Origin: Rhytidiadelphus loreus | Taxonomy: Eukaryota > Streptophyta > Bryopsida > Hypnales > Hylocomiaceae | Direction of reading: 5' to 3' | Length of the DNA stretch: 64,000 bases | Assembly (NCBI GenBank): GCA_947034895.1 | Contig: OX344763.1 | Span: forward strand, 57,803,093 to 57,867,092 | In this document: in pieces, positions 21,958-36,370 of the stretch | How positions within the stretch are numbered: position 1 is the stretch's first letter | Layout: each line of letters begins with the position of its first letter | Notes under the pieces: generated by a model | What the model was told of the DNA's origin: nothing | Seen by the model: the letters and a program-made list of their open reading frames with translations, nothing else | The model's database searches: none | Position numbers and translations under genes: made by a program

Positions 21958-24900
21958 AATTCATTGAAAGAAATCTGGGAAAGAGGTTGTGCAAGTTGCA
22001 AGTGCTCCTAAACTCATGAATTAATCAACAAAATATATAATTGGGAGTCACGATGAATAACTTTCTAGTACATGGAAATGAAATATTCGTGCACGAACCT
22101 GGCCCTCTATTTTAAAGTCGACAAAACAGTAATCTCATGGAATTCATGTACAGAAATCTGGGAAAGAGGTTGTGCAAGTTGCAAGTGCTCCTAAACTCAT
22201 GAATTAATCAACAAAATATATAATTGGGAGTCACGATGAATGACTTTCTAGTACGTGGAAATGAAATATTCGTGCATGAACCTGGCCCTCTATTTTAAAG
22301 TCCACAAAATTGTAATCTCATGGAATTCATTGAAAGAAATCTGGGAAAGAGGTTGTGCAAGTTGCAAGTGCTCCTAAACTCATGAATTAATCAAGAAAAT
22401 ATATAATTAGGAGTCACGATGAATGACTTTCTAGTACGTGGAAATGAAATATTCGTGCACGAACCTGGCCCTCTATTTTAAAGTCCACAAAATTGTAATC
22501 TCATGGAATTCATTGAAAGAAATCTGGGAAAGAGGTTGTGCAAGTTGCAAGTGCTCCTAAACTCATGAATTAATCAACAAAATATATAATTGGGAGTCAC
22601 GATGAATGACTTTCTAGTACGAGGAAATGAAATATTCGTGCATGAACCTGGCCCTCTATTTTAAAGTCCACAAAATTGTAATCTCATGAAATTCATGTAC
22701 AGAAATTTGGGAAAGAGGTTGTGCAAGTTGCAAGTGCTCCTAAACTCATGAATTAATCAACAAAATATATAATTGGGAGTCACGATGAATGACTTTCTAG
22801 TTCGTGGAAATGAAATATTCGTGCATGAACCTGGCCCTCTATTTTAAAGTCCACAAAATTGTAATCTCATGAAATTCATTGATAGAAATCTGGGAAAGAG
22901 GTTGTGCAAGTTGCAAGTGCTCCTAAACTCATGAATTAATCAACAAAATATATAATTGGGAGTCACGATGAATGACTTTCTAGTACGTGGAAATGAAATA
23001 TTCGTGCACGAACCTGGCCCTCTATTTTAAAGTCCACAAAATTGTAATCTCATGAAATTCATTGAAAGAAATCTGGGAAAGAGGTTTTGCAAGTTGCAAG
23101 TGCTCCTAAACTCATGAATTAATCAACAAAATATATAATTGGGAGTTACGATGAATAACTTTCTAGTACGTGGAAATGAAATATTCGTGCATGAACCTGG
23201 CCCTCTATTTTAAAGTCCACAAAATTGTAATCTCATGAAATTCATTGAAAGAAATCTGGGAAAGAGGTTGTGCAAGTTGCAAGTGCTCCTAAACTCATGA
23301 ATTAATCAACAAAATATATAATTGGGAGTCACGATGAATAACTTTCTAGTACGTGGAAATGAAATATTCGTGCACGAACCTGGCCCTCTATTTTAAAGTC
23401 CACAAAATTGTAATCTCATGGAATTCATTGAAAGAAATCTGGGAAAGAGGTTGTGCACATTGCAAGTGCTCCTAAACTCATGAATTAATCAACAAAATAT
23501 ATAATTGGGAGTCACGATGAATGACTTTCTAGTACGTGGAAATGAAATATTCGTGCACAAACCTGGCCCTCTATTTTAAAGTCCACAAAATTGTAATCTC
23601 ATGAAATTCATTGATAGAAATCTGGGAAAGAGGTTGTGCAAGTTGCAAGTGCTCCTAAACTCATGAATTAATCAACAAAATATATAATTGGGAGTCACGA
23701 TGAATGACTTTCTAGTGCGTGGAAATGAAATATTCGTGCATGAACCTGGCCCTCTATTTTAAAGTCCACAAAATTGTAATCTCATGAAATTCATTGAAAG
23801 AAATCTGGGAAAGAGGTTGTGCAAGTTGCAAGTGCTCCTAAACTCATGAATTAATCAACAAAATATATAATTGGGAGTCACGATGAATGACTTTCTAGTT
23901 CGTGGAAATGAAATATTCGTGCATGAACCTGGCCCTCTATTTTAAAGTCCACAAAATTGTAATCTCATGAAATTCATTGATAGAAATCTGGGAAAGAGGT
24001 TGTGCAAGTTGCAAGTGCTCCTAAACTCATGAATTAATCAACAAAATATATAATTGGGAGTCACGATGAATGACTTTCTAGTACATGGAAATGAAATATT
24101 CGTGCACGAACCTGGCCCTCTATTTTAAAGTCCACAAAATTGTAATCTCATGAAATTCATTGAAAGAAATCTGGGAAAGAGGTTTTGCAAGTTGCAAGTG
24201 CTCCTAAACTCATGAATTAATCAACAAAATATATAATTGGGAGTTACGATGAATAACTTTCTAGTACGTGGAAATGAAATATTCGTGCATGAACCTGGCC
24301 CTCTATTTTAAAGTCCACAAAATTGTAATCTCATGAAATTCATTGAAAGAAATCTGGGAAAGAGGTTGTGCAAGTTGCAAGTGCTCCTAAACTCATGAAT
24401 TAATCAACAAAATATATAATTGGGAGTCACGATGAATAACTTTCTAGTACGTGGAAATGAAATATTCGTGCACGAACCTGGCCCTCTATTTTAAAGTCCA
24501 CAAAATTGTAATCTCATGGAATTCATTGAAAGAAATCTGGGAAAGAGGTTGTGCACATTGCAAGTGCTCCTACACTCATGAATTAATCAACAAAATATAT
24601 AATTGGGAGTCACGATGAATGACTTTCTAGTACGTGGAAATGAAATATTCGTGCACAAACCTGGCCCTCTATTTTAAAGTCCACAAAATTGTAATCTCAT
24701 GAAATTCATTGATAGAAATATGGGAAAGAGGTTGTGCAAGTTGCAAGTGCTCCTAAACTCATGAATTAATCAACAAAATATATAATTGGGAGTCACGATG
24801 AATGACTTTCTAGTGCGTGGAAATGAAATATTCGTGCATGAACCTGGCCCTCTATTTTAAAGTCCACAAAATTGTAATCTCATGGAATTCATGTACAGAA

Positions 24901-25718
24901 ATCTGGGAAAGAGGTTGTACAAGTTGCAAGTGCTCCTAAACTCATGAATTAATCAACAAAATATATAACTGGGAGTCACGATGAATGACTTTCTAGTGCG
25001 TGGAAATGAAATATTCGTGCACGAACCTGGCCCTCTATTTTAAAGTCCACAAAATTGTAATCTCATGGAATTCATGTACAGAAATCTGGGAAAGAGGTTG
25101 TGCAAGGTGCAAGTGCTCCTAAACTCATGAATTAATCAACAAAATATATAATTGGGAGTCACGATGAATGACTTTCTAGTACGTGGAAATGAAATATTCG
25201 TGCATGAACCTGGCCCTCTATTTTAAAGTCCACAAAATTGTAATCTCATGGAATTCATTGAAAGAAATCTGGGAAAGAGGTTGTGCAAGTTGCAAGTGCT
25301 CCTAAACTCATGAATTAATCAACAAAGTATATAATTGGGAGTCACGATGAATGACTTTCTAGTACGTGGAAATGAAATATTCGTGCACGAACCTGGCCCT
25401 CTATTTTAAAGTCCACAAAATTGTAATCTCATGGAATTCATGTACAGAAATCTGGGAAAGAGGTTGTGCAAGTTGCAAGTGCTCCTAAACTCATTAATTA
25501 ATCAAAAAAATATATAATTGGTGGTCACGATGAATGACTTTCTAGTACGTGGAAATGAAAAATTCGTGCACGAACCTGGCCCTCTATTTTAAAGTCCACA
25601 AAATTGTAATCTCATGAAATTCATTGAAAGAAATCTGGGAAAGAGGTTGTGCAAGTTGCAAGTGCTCCTAAACTCATGAATTAATCAACAAAATATATAA
25701 TTGGGAGTCACGATGAAT
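21958..25718. repeat. 20-unit HOR (3660 bp), second type, copy 2
   Basis: Direct tandem copy of 18298-22058. It keeps all the private markers in order, including GTGCAAGGTGC near 25102, CAAAGTATAT near 25323 and the GGTGG unit with GAAAAATTCG near 25557. It differs from copy 1 only at 23612-23615 (TGAT instead of GTAC) and 23795-23805 (TGAA and AATCTGG instead of GTAC and AATTTGG). The match ends at 25719, where AATGAC replaces AATAAC. Its last 880 bp also starts the block repeated at 30513. Confidence 0.93.
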
Positions 25719-28502
25719 GACTTTCTATTACGTGGAAATGAAATATTCGTGCATGAACCTTGCCCGGTATTTTAAAGTCGACAAAATTGTAATCTCATGG
25801 AATTCATTGAAAGAAATCTGGGAAAGAGGTTGTGCAAGTTGCAAGTGCTCCTAAACTCATGAATTAATCAACAAAATATATAATTGGGAGTCACGATGAA
25901 TGACTTTCTATTACGTGGAAATGAAATATTCGTGCACGAACCTGGCCCTCTATTTTAAAGTCCACAAAATTGTAATCTCATGGAATTCATTGAAAGAAAT
26001 CTGGGAAAGAGGTTTTGCAAGTTGCAAGTGCTCCTAAACTCATGAATTAATCAACAAAATATATAATTGGGAGTCACGATGAATGACTTTCTAGTACGTG
26101 GAAATGAAATATTCGTGCACGAACCTGGCCCTCTATTTTAAAGTCCACAAAATTGTAATCTCATGGAATTCATGTACAGAAATCTGGGAAAGAGGTTGTG
26201 CAAGTTGCAAGTGCTCCTAAACTCATGAATTAATCAAAAAAATATATAATTGGTGGTCACGATGAATGACTTTCTAGTACGTGGAAATGAAATATTCGTG
26301 CACGAACCTGGCCCTCTATTTTAAAGTCCACAAAATTGTAATCTCATGGAATTCATTGAAAGAAATCTGGGAAAGAGGTTGTGCAAGTTGCAAGTGCTCC
26401 TAAACTCATGAATTAATCAAGAAAATATATAATTGGGAGTCACGATGAATGACTTTCTAGTACGTGGAAATGAAATATTCGTGCACGAACCTGGCCCTCT
26501 ATTTTAAAGTCCACAAAATTGTAATCTCATGGAATTCATTGAAAGAAATCTGGGAAAGAGGTTTTGCAAGTTGCAAGTGCTCCTAAACTCATGAATTAAT
26601 CAACAAAATATATAATTGGGAGTCACGATGAATGACTTTCTAGTACGTGGAAATGAAATATTCGTGCACGAACCTGGCCCTCTATTTTAAAGTCCACAAA
26701 ATTGTAATCTCATGGAATTCATTGAAAGAAATCTGGGAAAGAGGTTGTGCAAGTTGCAAGTGCTCCTAAACTCATGAATTAATCAACAAAATATATAATT
26801 GGGAGTCACGATGAATGACTTTCTAGTACGTGGAAATGAAATATTCGTGCATGAACCTGGCCCTCTATTTTAAAGTCCACAAAATTGTAATCTCATGAAA
26901 TTCATTGATAGAAATCTGGGAAAGAGGTTGTGCAAGTTGCAAGTGCTCCTAAACTCATGAATTAATCAACAAAATATATAATTGGGAGTCACGATGAATG
27001 ACTTTCTAGTACGTGGAAATGAAATATTCGTGCACGAACCTGGCCCTCTATTTTAAAGTCCACAAAATTGTAATCTCATGAAATTCATTGAAAGAAATCT
27101 GGGAAAGAGGTTGTGCAAGTTGCAAGTGCTCCTAAACTCATGAATTAATCAACAAAATATATAATTGGGAGTTACGATGAATGACTTTCTAGTACGTGGA
27201 AATGAAATATTCGTGCATGAACCTGGCCCTCTATTTTAAAGTCCACAAAATTGTAATCTCATGAAATTCATTGATAGAAATCTGGGAAAGAGGTTGTGCA
27301 AGTTGCAAGTGCTCCTAAACTCATGAATTAATCAACAAAATATATAATTGGGAGTCACGATGAATGACTTTCTAGTACGTGGAAATGAAATATTCGTGCA
27401 TGAACCTGGCCCTCTATTTTAAAGTCCACAAAATTGTAATCTCATGAAATTCATTGATAGAAATCTCGGAAAGAAGTTGTGCAAGTTGCAAGTGCTCCTA
27501 AACTCATGAATTAATCAACAAAATATATAATTGGGAGTCACGATGAATGACTTTCTAGTACGTGGAAATGAAATATTCGTGCATGAATCTGGCCCTCTAT
27601 TTTAAAGTCCACAAAATTGTAATCTCATGAAATTCATTGATAGAAATCTGGGAAAGAGCTTGTGCAAGTTGCAAGTGCTCCTAAACTCATGAATTAATCA
27701 ACAAAATATATAATTGGGAGTCACGATGAATGACTTTCTAGTACGTGGAAATGAAATATTCGTGCACGAACCTGGCCCTGTATTTTAAAGTCGACAAAAC
27801 TGTAATCTCATGGAATTCATGTACAGAAATCTGGGAAAGAGGTTGTGCAAGTTGCAAGTGCTCCTAAACTCATGAATTAATCAACAAAATATATAATTGG
27901 GAGTCACGATGAATGACTTTCTAGTACGTGGAAATGAAATATTCGTGCATGAACCTGGCCCTCTATTTTAAAGTCCACAAAATTGTAATCTCATGAAATT
28001 CATTGAAAGAAATCTGGGAAAGAGGTTGTGCAAGTTGCAAGTGCTCCTAAACTCATGAATTAATCAAGAAAATATATAATTGGGAGTCACGATGAATGAC
28101 TTTCTAGTACGTGGAAATGAAATATTCGTGCACGAACCTGGCCCTCTATTTTAAAGTCCACAAAATTGTAATCTCATGGAATTCATTGAAAGAAATCTGG
28201 GAAAGAGGTTGTGCAAGTTGCAAGTGCTCCTAAACTCATGAATTAATCAACAAAATATATAATTGGGAGTCACGATGAATGACTTTCTAGTACGTGGAAA
28301 TGAAATATTCGTGCATGAACCTGGCCCTCTATTTTAAAGTCCACAAAATTGTAATCTCATGAAATTCATTGATAGAAATCTGGGAAAGAGGTTGTGCAAG
28401 TTGCAAGTGCTCCTAAACTCATGAATTAATCAACAAAATATATAATTGGGAGTCACGATGAATGACTTTCTAGTACGTGGAAATGAAATATTCGTGCACG
28501 AA
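24840..28502. repeat. 3663-bp (20-unit) block, upstream copy
   Basis: This block reappears at 30513-34175, an offset of 5673 bp (31 units). Shared markers: GTGCAAGGTGC, CAAAGTATAT, GAAAAATTCG near 25557, CTATTACGTGG twice, CCTTGCCCGG near 25759, GGTTTTGCAAG near 26015 and 26560, GAGTTACG near 27170, AATCTCGGAAAG near 27463, AGAGCTTG near 27656 and GTCGACAAAACTG near 27790. I see two differences: C25022/T30695 and G28068/C33741. The match begins at C/T 24839 and ends at 28503. It overlaps the end of the second-type HOR copy 2, so the copied segment had different edges from that HOR. Confidence 0.92.
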
Positions 28503-31140
28503 CCTGGCCCTCTATTTTAAAGTCCACAAAATTGTAATCTCATGGAATTCATGTACAGAAATCTGGGAAAGAGGTTGTACAAGTTGCAAGTGCTCCTAAA
28601 CTCATGAATTAATCAACAAAATATATAACTGGGAGTCACGATGAATGACTTTCTAGTGCGTGGAAATGAAATATTCGTGCATGAACCTGGCCCTCTATTT
28701 TAAAGTCCACAAAATTGTAATCTCATGGAATTCATGTACAGAAATCTGGGAAAGAGGTTGTGCAAGGTGCAAGTGCTCCTAAACTCATGAATTAATCAAC
28801 AAAATATATAATTGGGAGTCACGATGAATGACTTTCTAGTACGTGGAAATGAAATATTCGTGCATGAACCTGGCCCTCTATTTTAAAGTCCACAAAATTG
28901 TAATCTCATGGAATTCATTGAAAGAAATCTGGGAAAGAGGTTGTGCAAGTTGCAAGTGCTCCTAAACTCATGAATTAATCAACAAAGTATATAATTGGGA
29001 GTCACGATGAATGACTTTCTAGTACGTGGAAATGAAATATTCGTGCACGAACCTGGCCCTCTATTTTAAAGTCCACAAAATTGTAATCTCATGGAATTCA
29101 TGTACAGAAATCTGGGAAAGAGGTTGTACAAGTTGCAAGTGCTCCTAAACTCATGAATTAATCAACAAAATATATAACTGGGAGTCACGATGAATGACTT
29201 TCTAGTGCGTGGAAATGAAATATTCGTGCATGAACCTGGCCCTCTATTTTAAAGTCCACAAAATTGTAATCTCATGGAATTCATGTACAGAAATCTGGGA
29301 AAGAGGTTGTGCAAGGTGCAAGTGCTCCTAAACTCATGAATTAATCAACAAAATATATAATTGGGAGTCACGATGAATGACTTTCTAGTACGTGGAAATG
29401 AAATATTCGTGCATGAACCTGGCCCTCTATTTTAAAGTCCACAAAATTGTAATCTCATGAAATTCATTGATAGAAATCTCGGAAAGAAGTTGTGCAAGTT
29501 GCAAGTGCTCCTAAACTCATGAATTAATCAACAAAATATATAATTGGGAGTCACGATGAATGACTTTCTAGTACGTGGAAATGAAATATTCGTGCATGAA
29601 TCTGGCCCTCTATTTTAAAGTCCACAAAATTGTAATCTCATGAAATTCATTGATAGAAATCTGGGAAAGAGCTTGTGCAAGTTGCAAGTGCTCCTAAACT
29701 CATGAATTAATCAACAAAATATATAATTGGGAGTCACGATGAATGACTTTCTAGTACGTGGAAATGAAATATTCGTGCACGAACCTGGCCCTGTATTTTA
29801 AAGTCGACAAAACTGTAATCTCATGGAATTCATGTACAGAAATCTGGGAAAGAGGTTGTGCAAGTTGCAAGTGCTCCTAAACTCATGAATTAATCAACAA
29901 AATATATAATTGGGAGTCACGATGAATGACTTTCTAGTACGTGGAAATGAAATATTCGTGCATGAACCTGGCCCTCTATTTTAAAGTCCACAAAATTGTA
30001 ATCTCATGAAATTCATTGAAAGAAATCTGGGAAAGAGGTTGTGCAAGTTGCAAGTGCTCCTAAACTCATGAATTAATCAAGAAAATATATAATTGGGAGT
30101 CACGATGAATGACTTTCTAGTACGTGGAAATGAAATATTCGTGCACGAACCTGGCCCTATATTTTAAAGTCCACAAAATTGTAATCTCATGGAATTCATT
30201 GAAAGAAATCTGGGAAAGAGGTTGTGCAAGTTGCAAGTGCTCCTAAACTCATGAATTAATCAACAAAATATATAATTGGGAGTCACGATGAATGACTTTC
30301 TAGTACGTGGAAATGAAATATTCGTGCATGAACCTGGCCCTCTATTTTAAAGTCCACAAAATTGTAATCTCATGAAATTCATTGATAGAAATCTGGGAAA
30401 GAGGTTGTGCAAGTTGCAAGTGCTCCTAAACTCATGAATTAATCAACAAAATATATAATTGGGAGTCACGATGAATGACTTTCTAGTACGTGGAAATGAA
30501 ATATTCGTGCACGAACCTGGCCCTCTATTTTAAAGTCCACAAAATTGTAATCTCATGGAATTCATGTACAGAAATCTGGGAAAGAGGTTGTACAAGTTGC
30601 AAGTGCTCCTAAACTCATGAATTAATCAACAAAATATATAACTGGGAGTCACGATGAATGACTTTCTAGTGCGTGGAAATGAAATATTCGTGCATGAACC
30701 TGGCCCTCTATTTTAAAGTCCACAAAATTGTAATCTCATGGAATTCATGTACAGAAATCTGGGAAAGAGGTTGTGCAAGGTGCAAGTGCTCCTAAACTCA
30801 TGAATTAATCAACAAAATATATAATTGGGAGTCACGATGAATGACTTTCTAGTACGTGGAAATGAAATATTCGTGCATGAACCTGGCCCTCTATTTTAAA
30901 GTCCACAAAATTGTAATCTCATGGAATTCATTGAAAGAAATCTGGGAAAGAGGTTGTGCAAGTTGCAAGTGCTCCTAAACTCATGAATTAATCAACAAAG
31001 TATATAATTGGGAGTCACGATGAATGACTTTCTAGTACGTGGAAATGAAATATTCGTGCACGAACCTGGCCCTCTATTTTAAAGTCCACAAAATTGTAAT
31101 CTCATGGAATTCATGTACAGAAATCTGGGAAAGAGGTTGT
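27304..31140. repeat. 11-unit tandem duplication with a nested 3-unit duplication
   Basis: Bases 27304-29127 match 29317-31140 at an offset of 2013 bp (11 units): AATCTCGGAAAG at 27463 and 29476, AGAGCTTG near 27656 and 29669, and GTGCAAGGTGC near 28762 and 30775. A single change, CCCTAT for CCCTCT, is at 30159. Between them, 28438-28910 matches 28987-29459 at 549 bp (3 units), seen as two runs of GTTGTACAAG followed by GTGCGTGG and GTGCAAGGTGC. The order of events can be read in part: the 3-unit copy sits only in the first 11-unit copy, so it is either later than, or was lost from, the other. Confidence 0.85.
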
Positions 31141-34100
31141 GCAAGTTGCAAGTGCTCCTAAACTCATTAATTAATCAAAAAAATATATAATTGGTGGTCA
31201 CGATGAATGACTTTCTAGTACGTGGAAATGAAAAATTCGTGCACGAACCTGGCCCTCTATTTTAAAGTCCACAAAATTGTAATCTCATGAAATTCATTGA
31301 AAGAAATCTGGGAAAGAGGTTGTGCAAGTTGCAAGTGCTCCTAAACTCATGAATTAATCAACAAAATATATAATTGGGAGTCACGATGAATGACTTTCTA
31401 TTACGTGGAAATGAAATATTCGTGCATGAACCTTGCCCGGTATTTTAAAGTCGACAAAATTGTAATCTCATGGAATTCATTGAAAGAAATCTGGGAAAGA
31501 GGTTGTGCAAGTTGCAAGTGCTCCTAAACTCATGAATTAATCAACAAAATATATAATTGGGAGTCACGATGAATGACTTTCTATTACGTGGAAATGAAAT
31601 ATTCGTGCACGAACCTGGCCCTCTATTTTAAAGTCCACAAAATTGTAATCTCATGGAATTCATTGAAAGAAATCTGGGAAAGAGGTTTTGCAAGTTGCAA
31701 GTGCTCCTAAACTCATGAATTAATCAACAAAATATATAATTGGGAGTCACGATGAATGACTTTCTAGTACGTGGAAATGAAATATTCGTGCACGAACCTG
31801 GCCCTCTATTTTAAAGTCCACAAAATTGTAATCTCATGGAATTCATGTACAGAAATCTGGGAAAGAGGTTGTGCAAGTTGCAAGTGCTCCTAAACTCATG
31901 AATTAATCAAAAAAATATATAATTGGTGGTCACGATGAATGACTTTCTAGTACGTGGAAATGAAATATTCGTGCACGAACCTGGCCCTCTATTTTAAAGT
32001 CCACAAAATTGTAATCTCATGGAATTCATTGAAAGAAATCTGGGAAAGAGGTTGTGCAAGTTGCAAGTGCTCCTAAACTCATGAATTAATCAAGAAAATA
32101 TATAATTGGGAGTCACGATGAATGACTTTCTAGTACGTGGAAATGAAATATTCGTGCACGAACCTGGCCCTCTATTTTAAAGTCCACAAAATTGTAATCT
32201 CATGGAATTCATTGAAAGAAATCTGGGAAAGAGGTTTTGCAAGTTGCAAGTGCTCCTAAACTCATGAATTAATCAACAAAATATATAATTGGGAGTCACG
32301 ATGAATGACTTTCTAGTACGTGGAAATGAAATATTCGTGCACGAACCTGGCCCTCTATTTTAAAGTCCACAAAATTGTAATCTCATGGAATTCATTGAAA
32401 GAAATCTGGGAAAGAGGTTGTGCAAGTTGCAAGTGCTCCTAAACTCATGAATTAATCAACAAAATATATAATTGGGAGTCACGATGAATGACTTTCTAGT
32501 ACGTGGAAATGAAATATTCGTGCATGAACCTGGCCCTCTATTTTAAAGTCCACAAAATTGTAATCTCATGAAATTCATTGATAGAAATCTGGGAAAGAGG
32601 TTGTGCAAGTTGCAAGTGCTCCTAAACTCATGAATTAATCAACAAAATATATAATTGGGAGTCACGATGAATGACTTTCTAGTACGTGGAAATGAAATAT
32701 TCGTGCACGAACCTGGCCCTCTATTTTAAAGTCCACAAAATTGTAATCTCATGAAATTCATTGAAAGAAATCTGGGAAAGAGGTTGTGCAAGTTGCAAGT
32801 GCTCCTAAACTCATGAATTAATCAACAAAATATATAATTGGGAGTTACGATGAATGACTTTCTAGTACGTGGAAATGAAATATTCGTGCATGAACCTGGC
32901 CCTCTATTTTAAAGTCCACAAAATTGTAATCTCATGAAATTCATTGATAGAAATCTGGGAAAGAGGTTGTGCAAGTTGCAAGTGCTCCTAAACTCATGAA
33001 TTAATCAACAAAATATATAATTGGGAGTCACGATGAATGACTTTCTAGTACGTGGAAATGAAATATTCGTGCATGAACCTGGCCCTCTATTTTAAAGTCC
33101 ACAAAATTGTAATCTCATGAAATTCATTGATAGAAATCTCGGAAAGAAGTTGTGCAAGTTGCAAGTGCTCCTAAACTCATGAATTAATCAACAAAATATA
33201 TAATTGGGAGTCACGATGAATGACTTTCTAGTACGTGGAAATGAAATATTCGTGCATGAATCTGGCCCTCTATTTTAAAGTCCACAAAATTGTAATCTCA
33301 TGAAATTCATTGATAGAAATCTGGGAAAGAGCTTGTGCAAGTTGCAAGTGCTCCTAAACTCATGAATTAATCAACAAAATATATAATTGGGAGTCACGAT
33401 GAATGACTTTCTAGTACGTGGAAATGAAATATTCGTGCACGAACCTGGCCCTGTATTTTAAAGTCGACAAAACTGTAATCTCATGGAATTCATGTACAGA
33501 AATCTGGGAAAGAGGTTGTGCAAGTTGCAAGTGCTCCTAAACTCATGAATTAATCAACAAAATATATAATTGGGAGTCACGATGAATGACTTTCTAGTAC
33601 GTGGAAATGAAATATTCGTGCATGAACCTGGCCCTCTATTTTAAAGTCCACAAAATTGTAATCTCATGAAATTCATTGAAAGAAATCTGGGAAAGAGGTT
33701 GTGCAAGTTGCAAGTGCTCCTAAACTCATGAATTAATCAACAAAATATATAATTGGGAGTCACGATGAATGACTTTCTAGTACGTGGAAATGAAATATTC
33801 GTGCACGAACCTGGCCCTCTATTTTAAAGTCCACAAAATTGTAATCTCATGGAATTCATTGAAAGAAATCTGGGAAAGAGGTTGTGCAAGTTGCAAGTGC
33901 TCCTAAACTCATGAATTAATCAACAAAATATATAATTGGGAGTCACGATGAATGACTTTCTAGTACGTGGAAATGAAATATTCGTGCATGAACCTGGCCC
34001 TCTATTTTAAAGTCCACAAAATTGTAATCTCATGAAATTCATTGATAGAAATCTGGGAAAGAGGTTGTGCAAGTTGCAAGTGCTCCTAAACTCATGAATT

Positions 34101-34175
34101 AATCAACAAAATATATAATTGGGAGTCACGATGAATGACTTTCTAGTACGTGGAAATGAAATATTCGTGCACGAA
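30513..34175. repeat. 3663-bp (20-unit) block, downstream copy
   Basis: Second copy of 24840-28502, separated from it by 2010 bp of satellite (28503-30512), so this is a dispersed duplication within the array, not a directly adjacent one. The intervening DNA shares an 11-unit duplication with the two copies. The order of all markers is kept. Beyond 34175 the sequence moves into a unit with GCACGAATCTGG (34171-34182), where the upstream copy has GCACGAACCTGG. Confidence 0.92.
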
Positions 34176-36370
34176 TCTGGCCCTCTATTTTAAAGTCCAC
34201 AAAATTGTAATCTCATGGAATTCATTGAAAGAAATCTGGGAAAGAGGTTGTGCAAGTTGCAAGTGCTCCTAAACTCATTAATTAATCAACAAAATATATA
34301 ATTGGGAGTCACGATGAATAACTTTCTAGTACATGGAAATGAAATATTCGTGCACGAACCTGGCCCTCTATTTTAAAGTCCACAAAATTGTAATCTCATG
34401 AAATTCATTGAAAGAAATCTGGGAAAGAGGTTGTACAAGTTGCAAGTGCTCCTAAACTCATGAATTAATCAACAAAATATATAATTGGGAGTCACGATGA
34501 ATGACTTTCTAGTACGTGGAAATGAAATATTCGTGCATGAACCTGGCCCTCTATTTTAAAGTCCACAAAATTGTAATCTCATGAAATTCATTGATAGAAA
34601 TCTGGGAAAGAGGTTGTGCAAGTTGCAAGTGCTCCTAAACTCATGAATTAATCAACAAAATATATAATTGGGAGTCACGATGAATGACTTTCTAGTACGT
34701 GGAAATGAAATATTCGTGCATGAACCTGGCCCTCTATTTTAAAGTCCACAAAATTGTAATCTCATGGAATTCATTGAAAGAAATCTGGGAAAGAGGTTGT
34801 GCAAGTTGCAAGTGCTCCTAAACTCATGAATTAATCAACAAAATATATAATTGGGAGTCACGATGAATGACTTTCTAGTACGTGGAAATGAAATATTCGT
34901 GCACGAACCTGGCCCTCTATTTTAAAGTCTACAAAATTGTAATCTCATGGAATTCATTGAAAGAAATCTGGGAAAGAGGTTGTGCAAGTTGCAAGTGCTC
35001 CTAAACTCATGAATTAATCAACAAAATATATAATTGGGAGTCACGATGAATGACTTTCTAGTACGTGGAAATGAAATATTCGTCCACAAACCTGGCCCTC
35101 TATTTTAAAGTCCACAAAATTGTAATCTCATGAAATTCATTGATAGAAATCTGGGAAAGAGGTTGTGCAAGTTGCAAGTGCTCCTAAACTCATGAATTAA
35201 TCAACAAAATATATAATTGGGAGTCACGATGAATGACTTTCTAGTACGTGGAAATGAAATATTCGTGCACGAACCTGGCCCTGTATTTTAAAGTCGACAA
35301 AACTGTAATCTCATGGAATTCATGTACAGAAATCTGGGAAAGAGGTTGTGCAAGTTGCAAGTGCTCCTAAACTCATGAATTAATCAACAAAATATATAAT
35401 TGGGAGTCACGATGAATGACTTTCTAGTACGTGGAAATGAAATATTCGTGCATGAACCTGGCCCTCTATTTTAAAGTCCACAAAATTGTAATCTCATGGA
35501 ATTCATTGAAAGAAATCTGGGAAAGAGGTTGTGCAAGTTGCAAGTGCTCCTAAACTCATGAATTAATCAACAAAATATATAATTGGGAGTCACGATGAAT
35601 GACTTTCTAGTACGTGGAAATGAAATATTCGTGCACGAACCTGGCCCTCTATTTTAAAGTCCACAAAATTGTAATCTCATGGAATTCATTGAAAGAAATC
35701 TGGGAAAGAGGTTGTGCAAGTTGCAAGTGCTCCTAAACTCATTAATTAATCAACAAAATATATAATTGGGAGTCACGATGAATAACTTTCTAGTACATGG
35801 AAATGAAATATTCGTGCACGAACCTGGCCCTCTATTTTAAAGTCCACAAAATTGTAATCTCATGAAATTCATTGAAAGAAATCTGGGAAAGAGGTTGTAC
35901 AAGTTGCAAGTGCTCCTAAACTCATGAATTAATCAACAAAATATATAATTGGGAGTCACGATGAATGACTTTCTAGTACGTGGAAATGAAATATTCGTGC
36001 ATGAACCTGGCCCTCTATTTTAAAGTCCACAAAATTGTAATCTCATGGAATTCATTGAAAGAAATCTGGGAAAGAGGTTGTGCAAGTTGCAAGTGCTCCT
36101 AAACTCATGAATTAATCAACAAAATATATAATTGGGAGTCACGATGAATGACTTTCTAGTACGTGGAAATGAAATATTCGTGCACGAACCTGGCCCTCTA
36201 TTTTAAAGTCCACAAAATTGTAATCTCATGGAATTCATTGAAAGAAATCTGGGAAAGAGGTTGTGCAAGTTGCAAGTGCTCCTAAACTCATGAATTAATC
36301 AACAAAATATATAATTGGGAGTCACGATGAATAACTTTCTAGTACGTGGAAATGAAATATTCGTGCACGA
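34176..36370. repeat. Satellite units with an 8-unit-spaced short duplication
   Basis: Twelve units made of segments seen elsewhere. Bases 34177-34581 match 35641-36045 at 1464 bp (8 units); both carry CATTAATTAA, AATAAC, GTACATGG (34329 and 35793) and GTACAAG in that order. GTCCACAAAC near 35082 and GTCGACAAAACTG near 35294 recall the first-type 20-unit HOR. A private change GTCTAC is near 34928. Confidence 0.78.

Noticed and set aside
8488..25718. Assembly artefact as the explanation for the 20-unit tandem copies
   Set aside because: It cannot be excluded from sequence alone, but each pair contains a few consistent differences and the two pairs are of different composition, which fits real duplication better. 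Spanning long reads would settle it.
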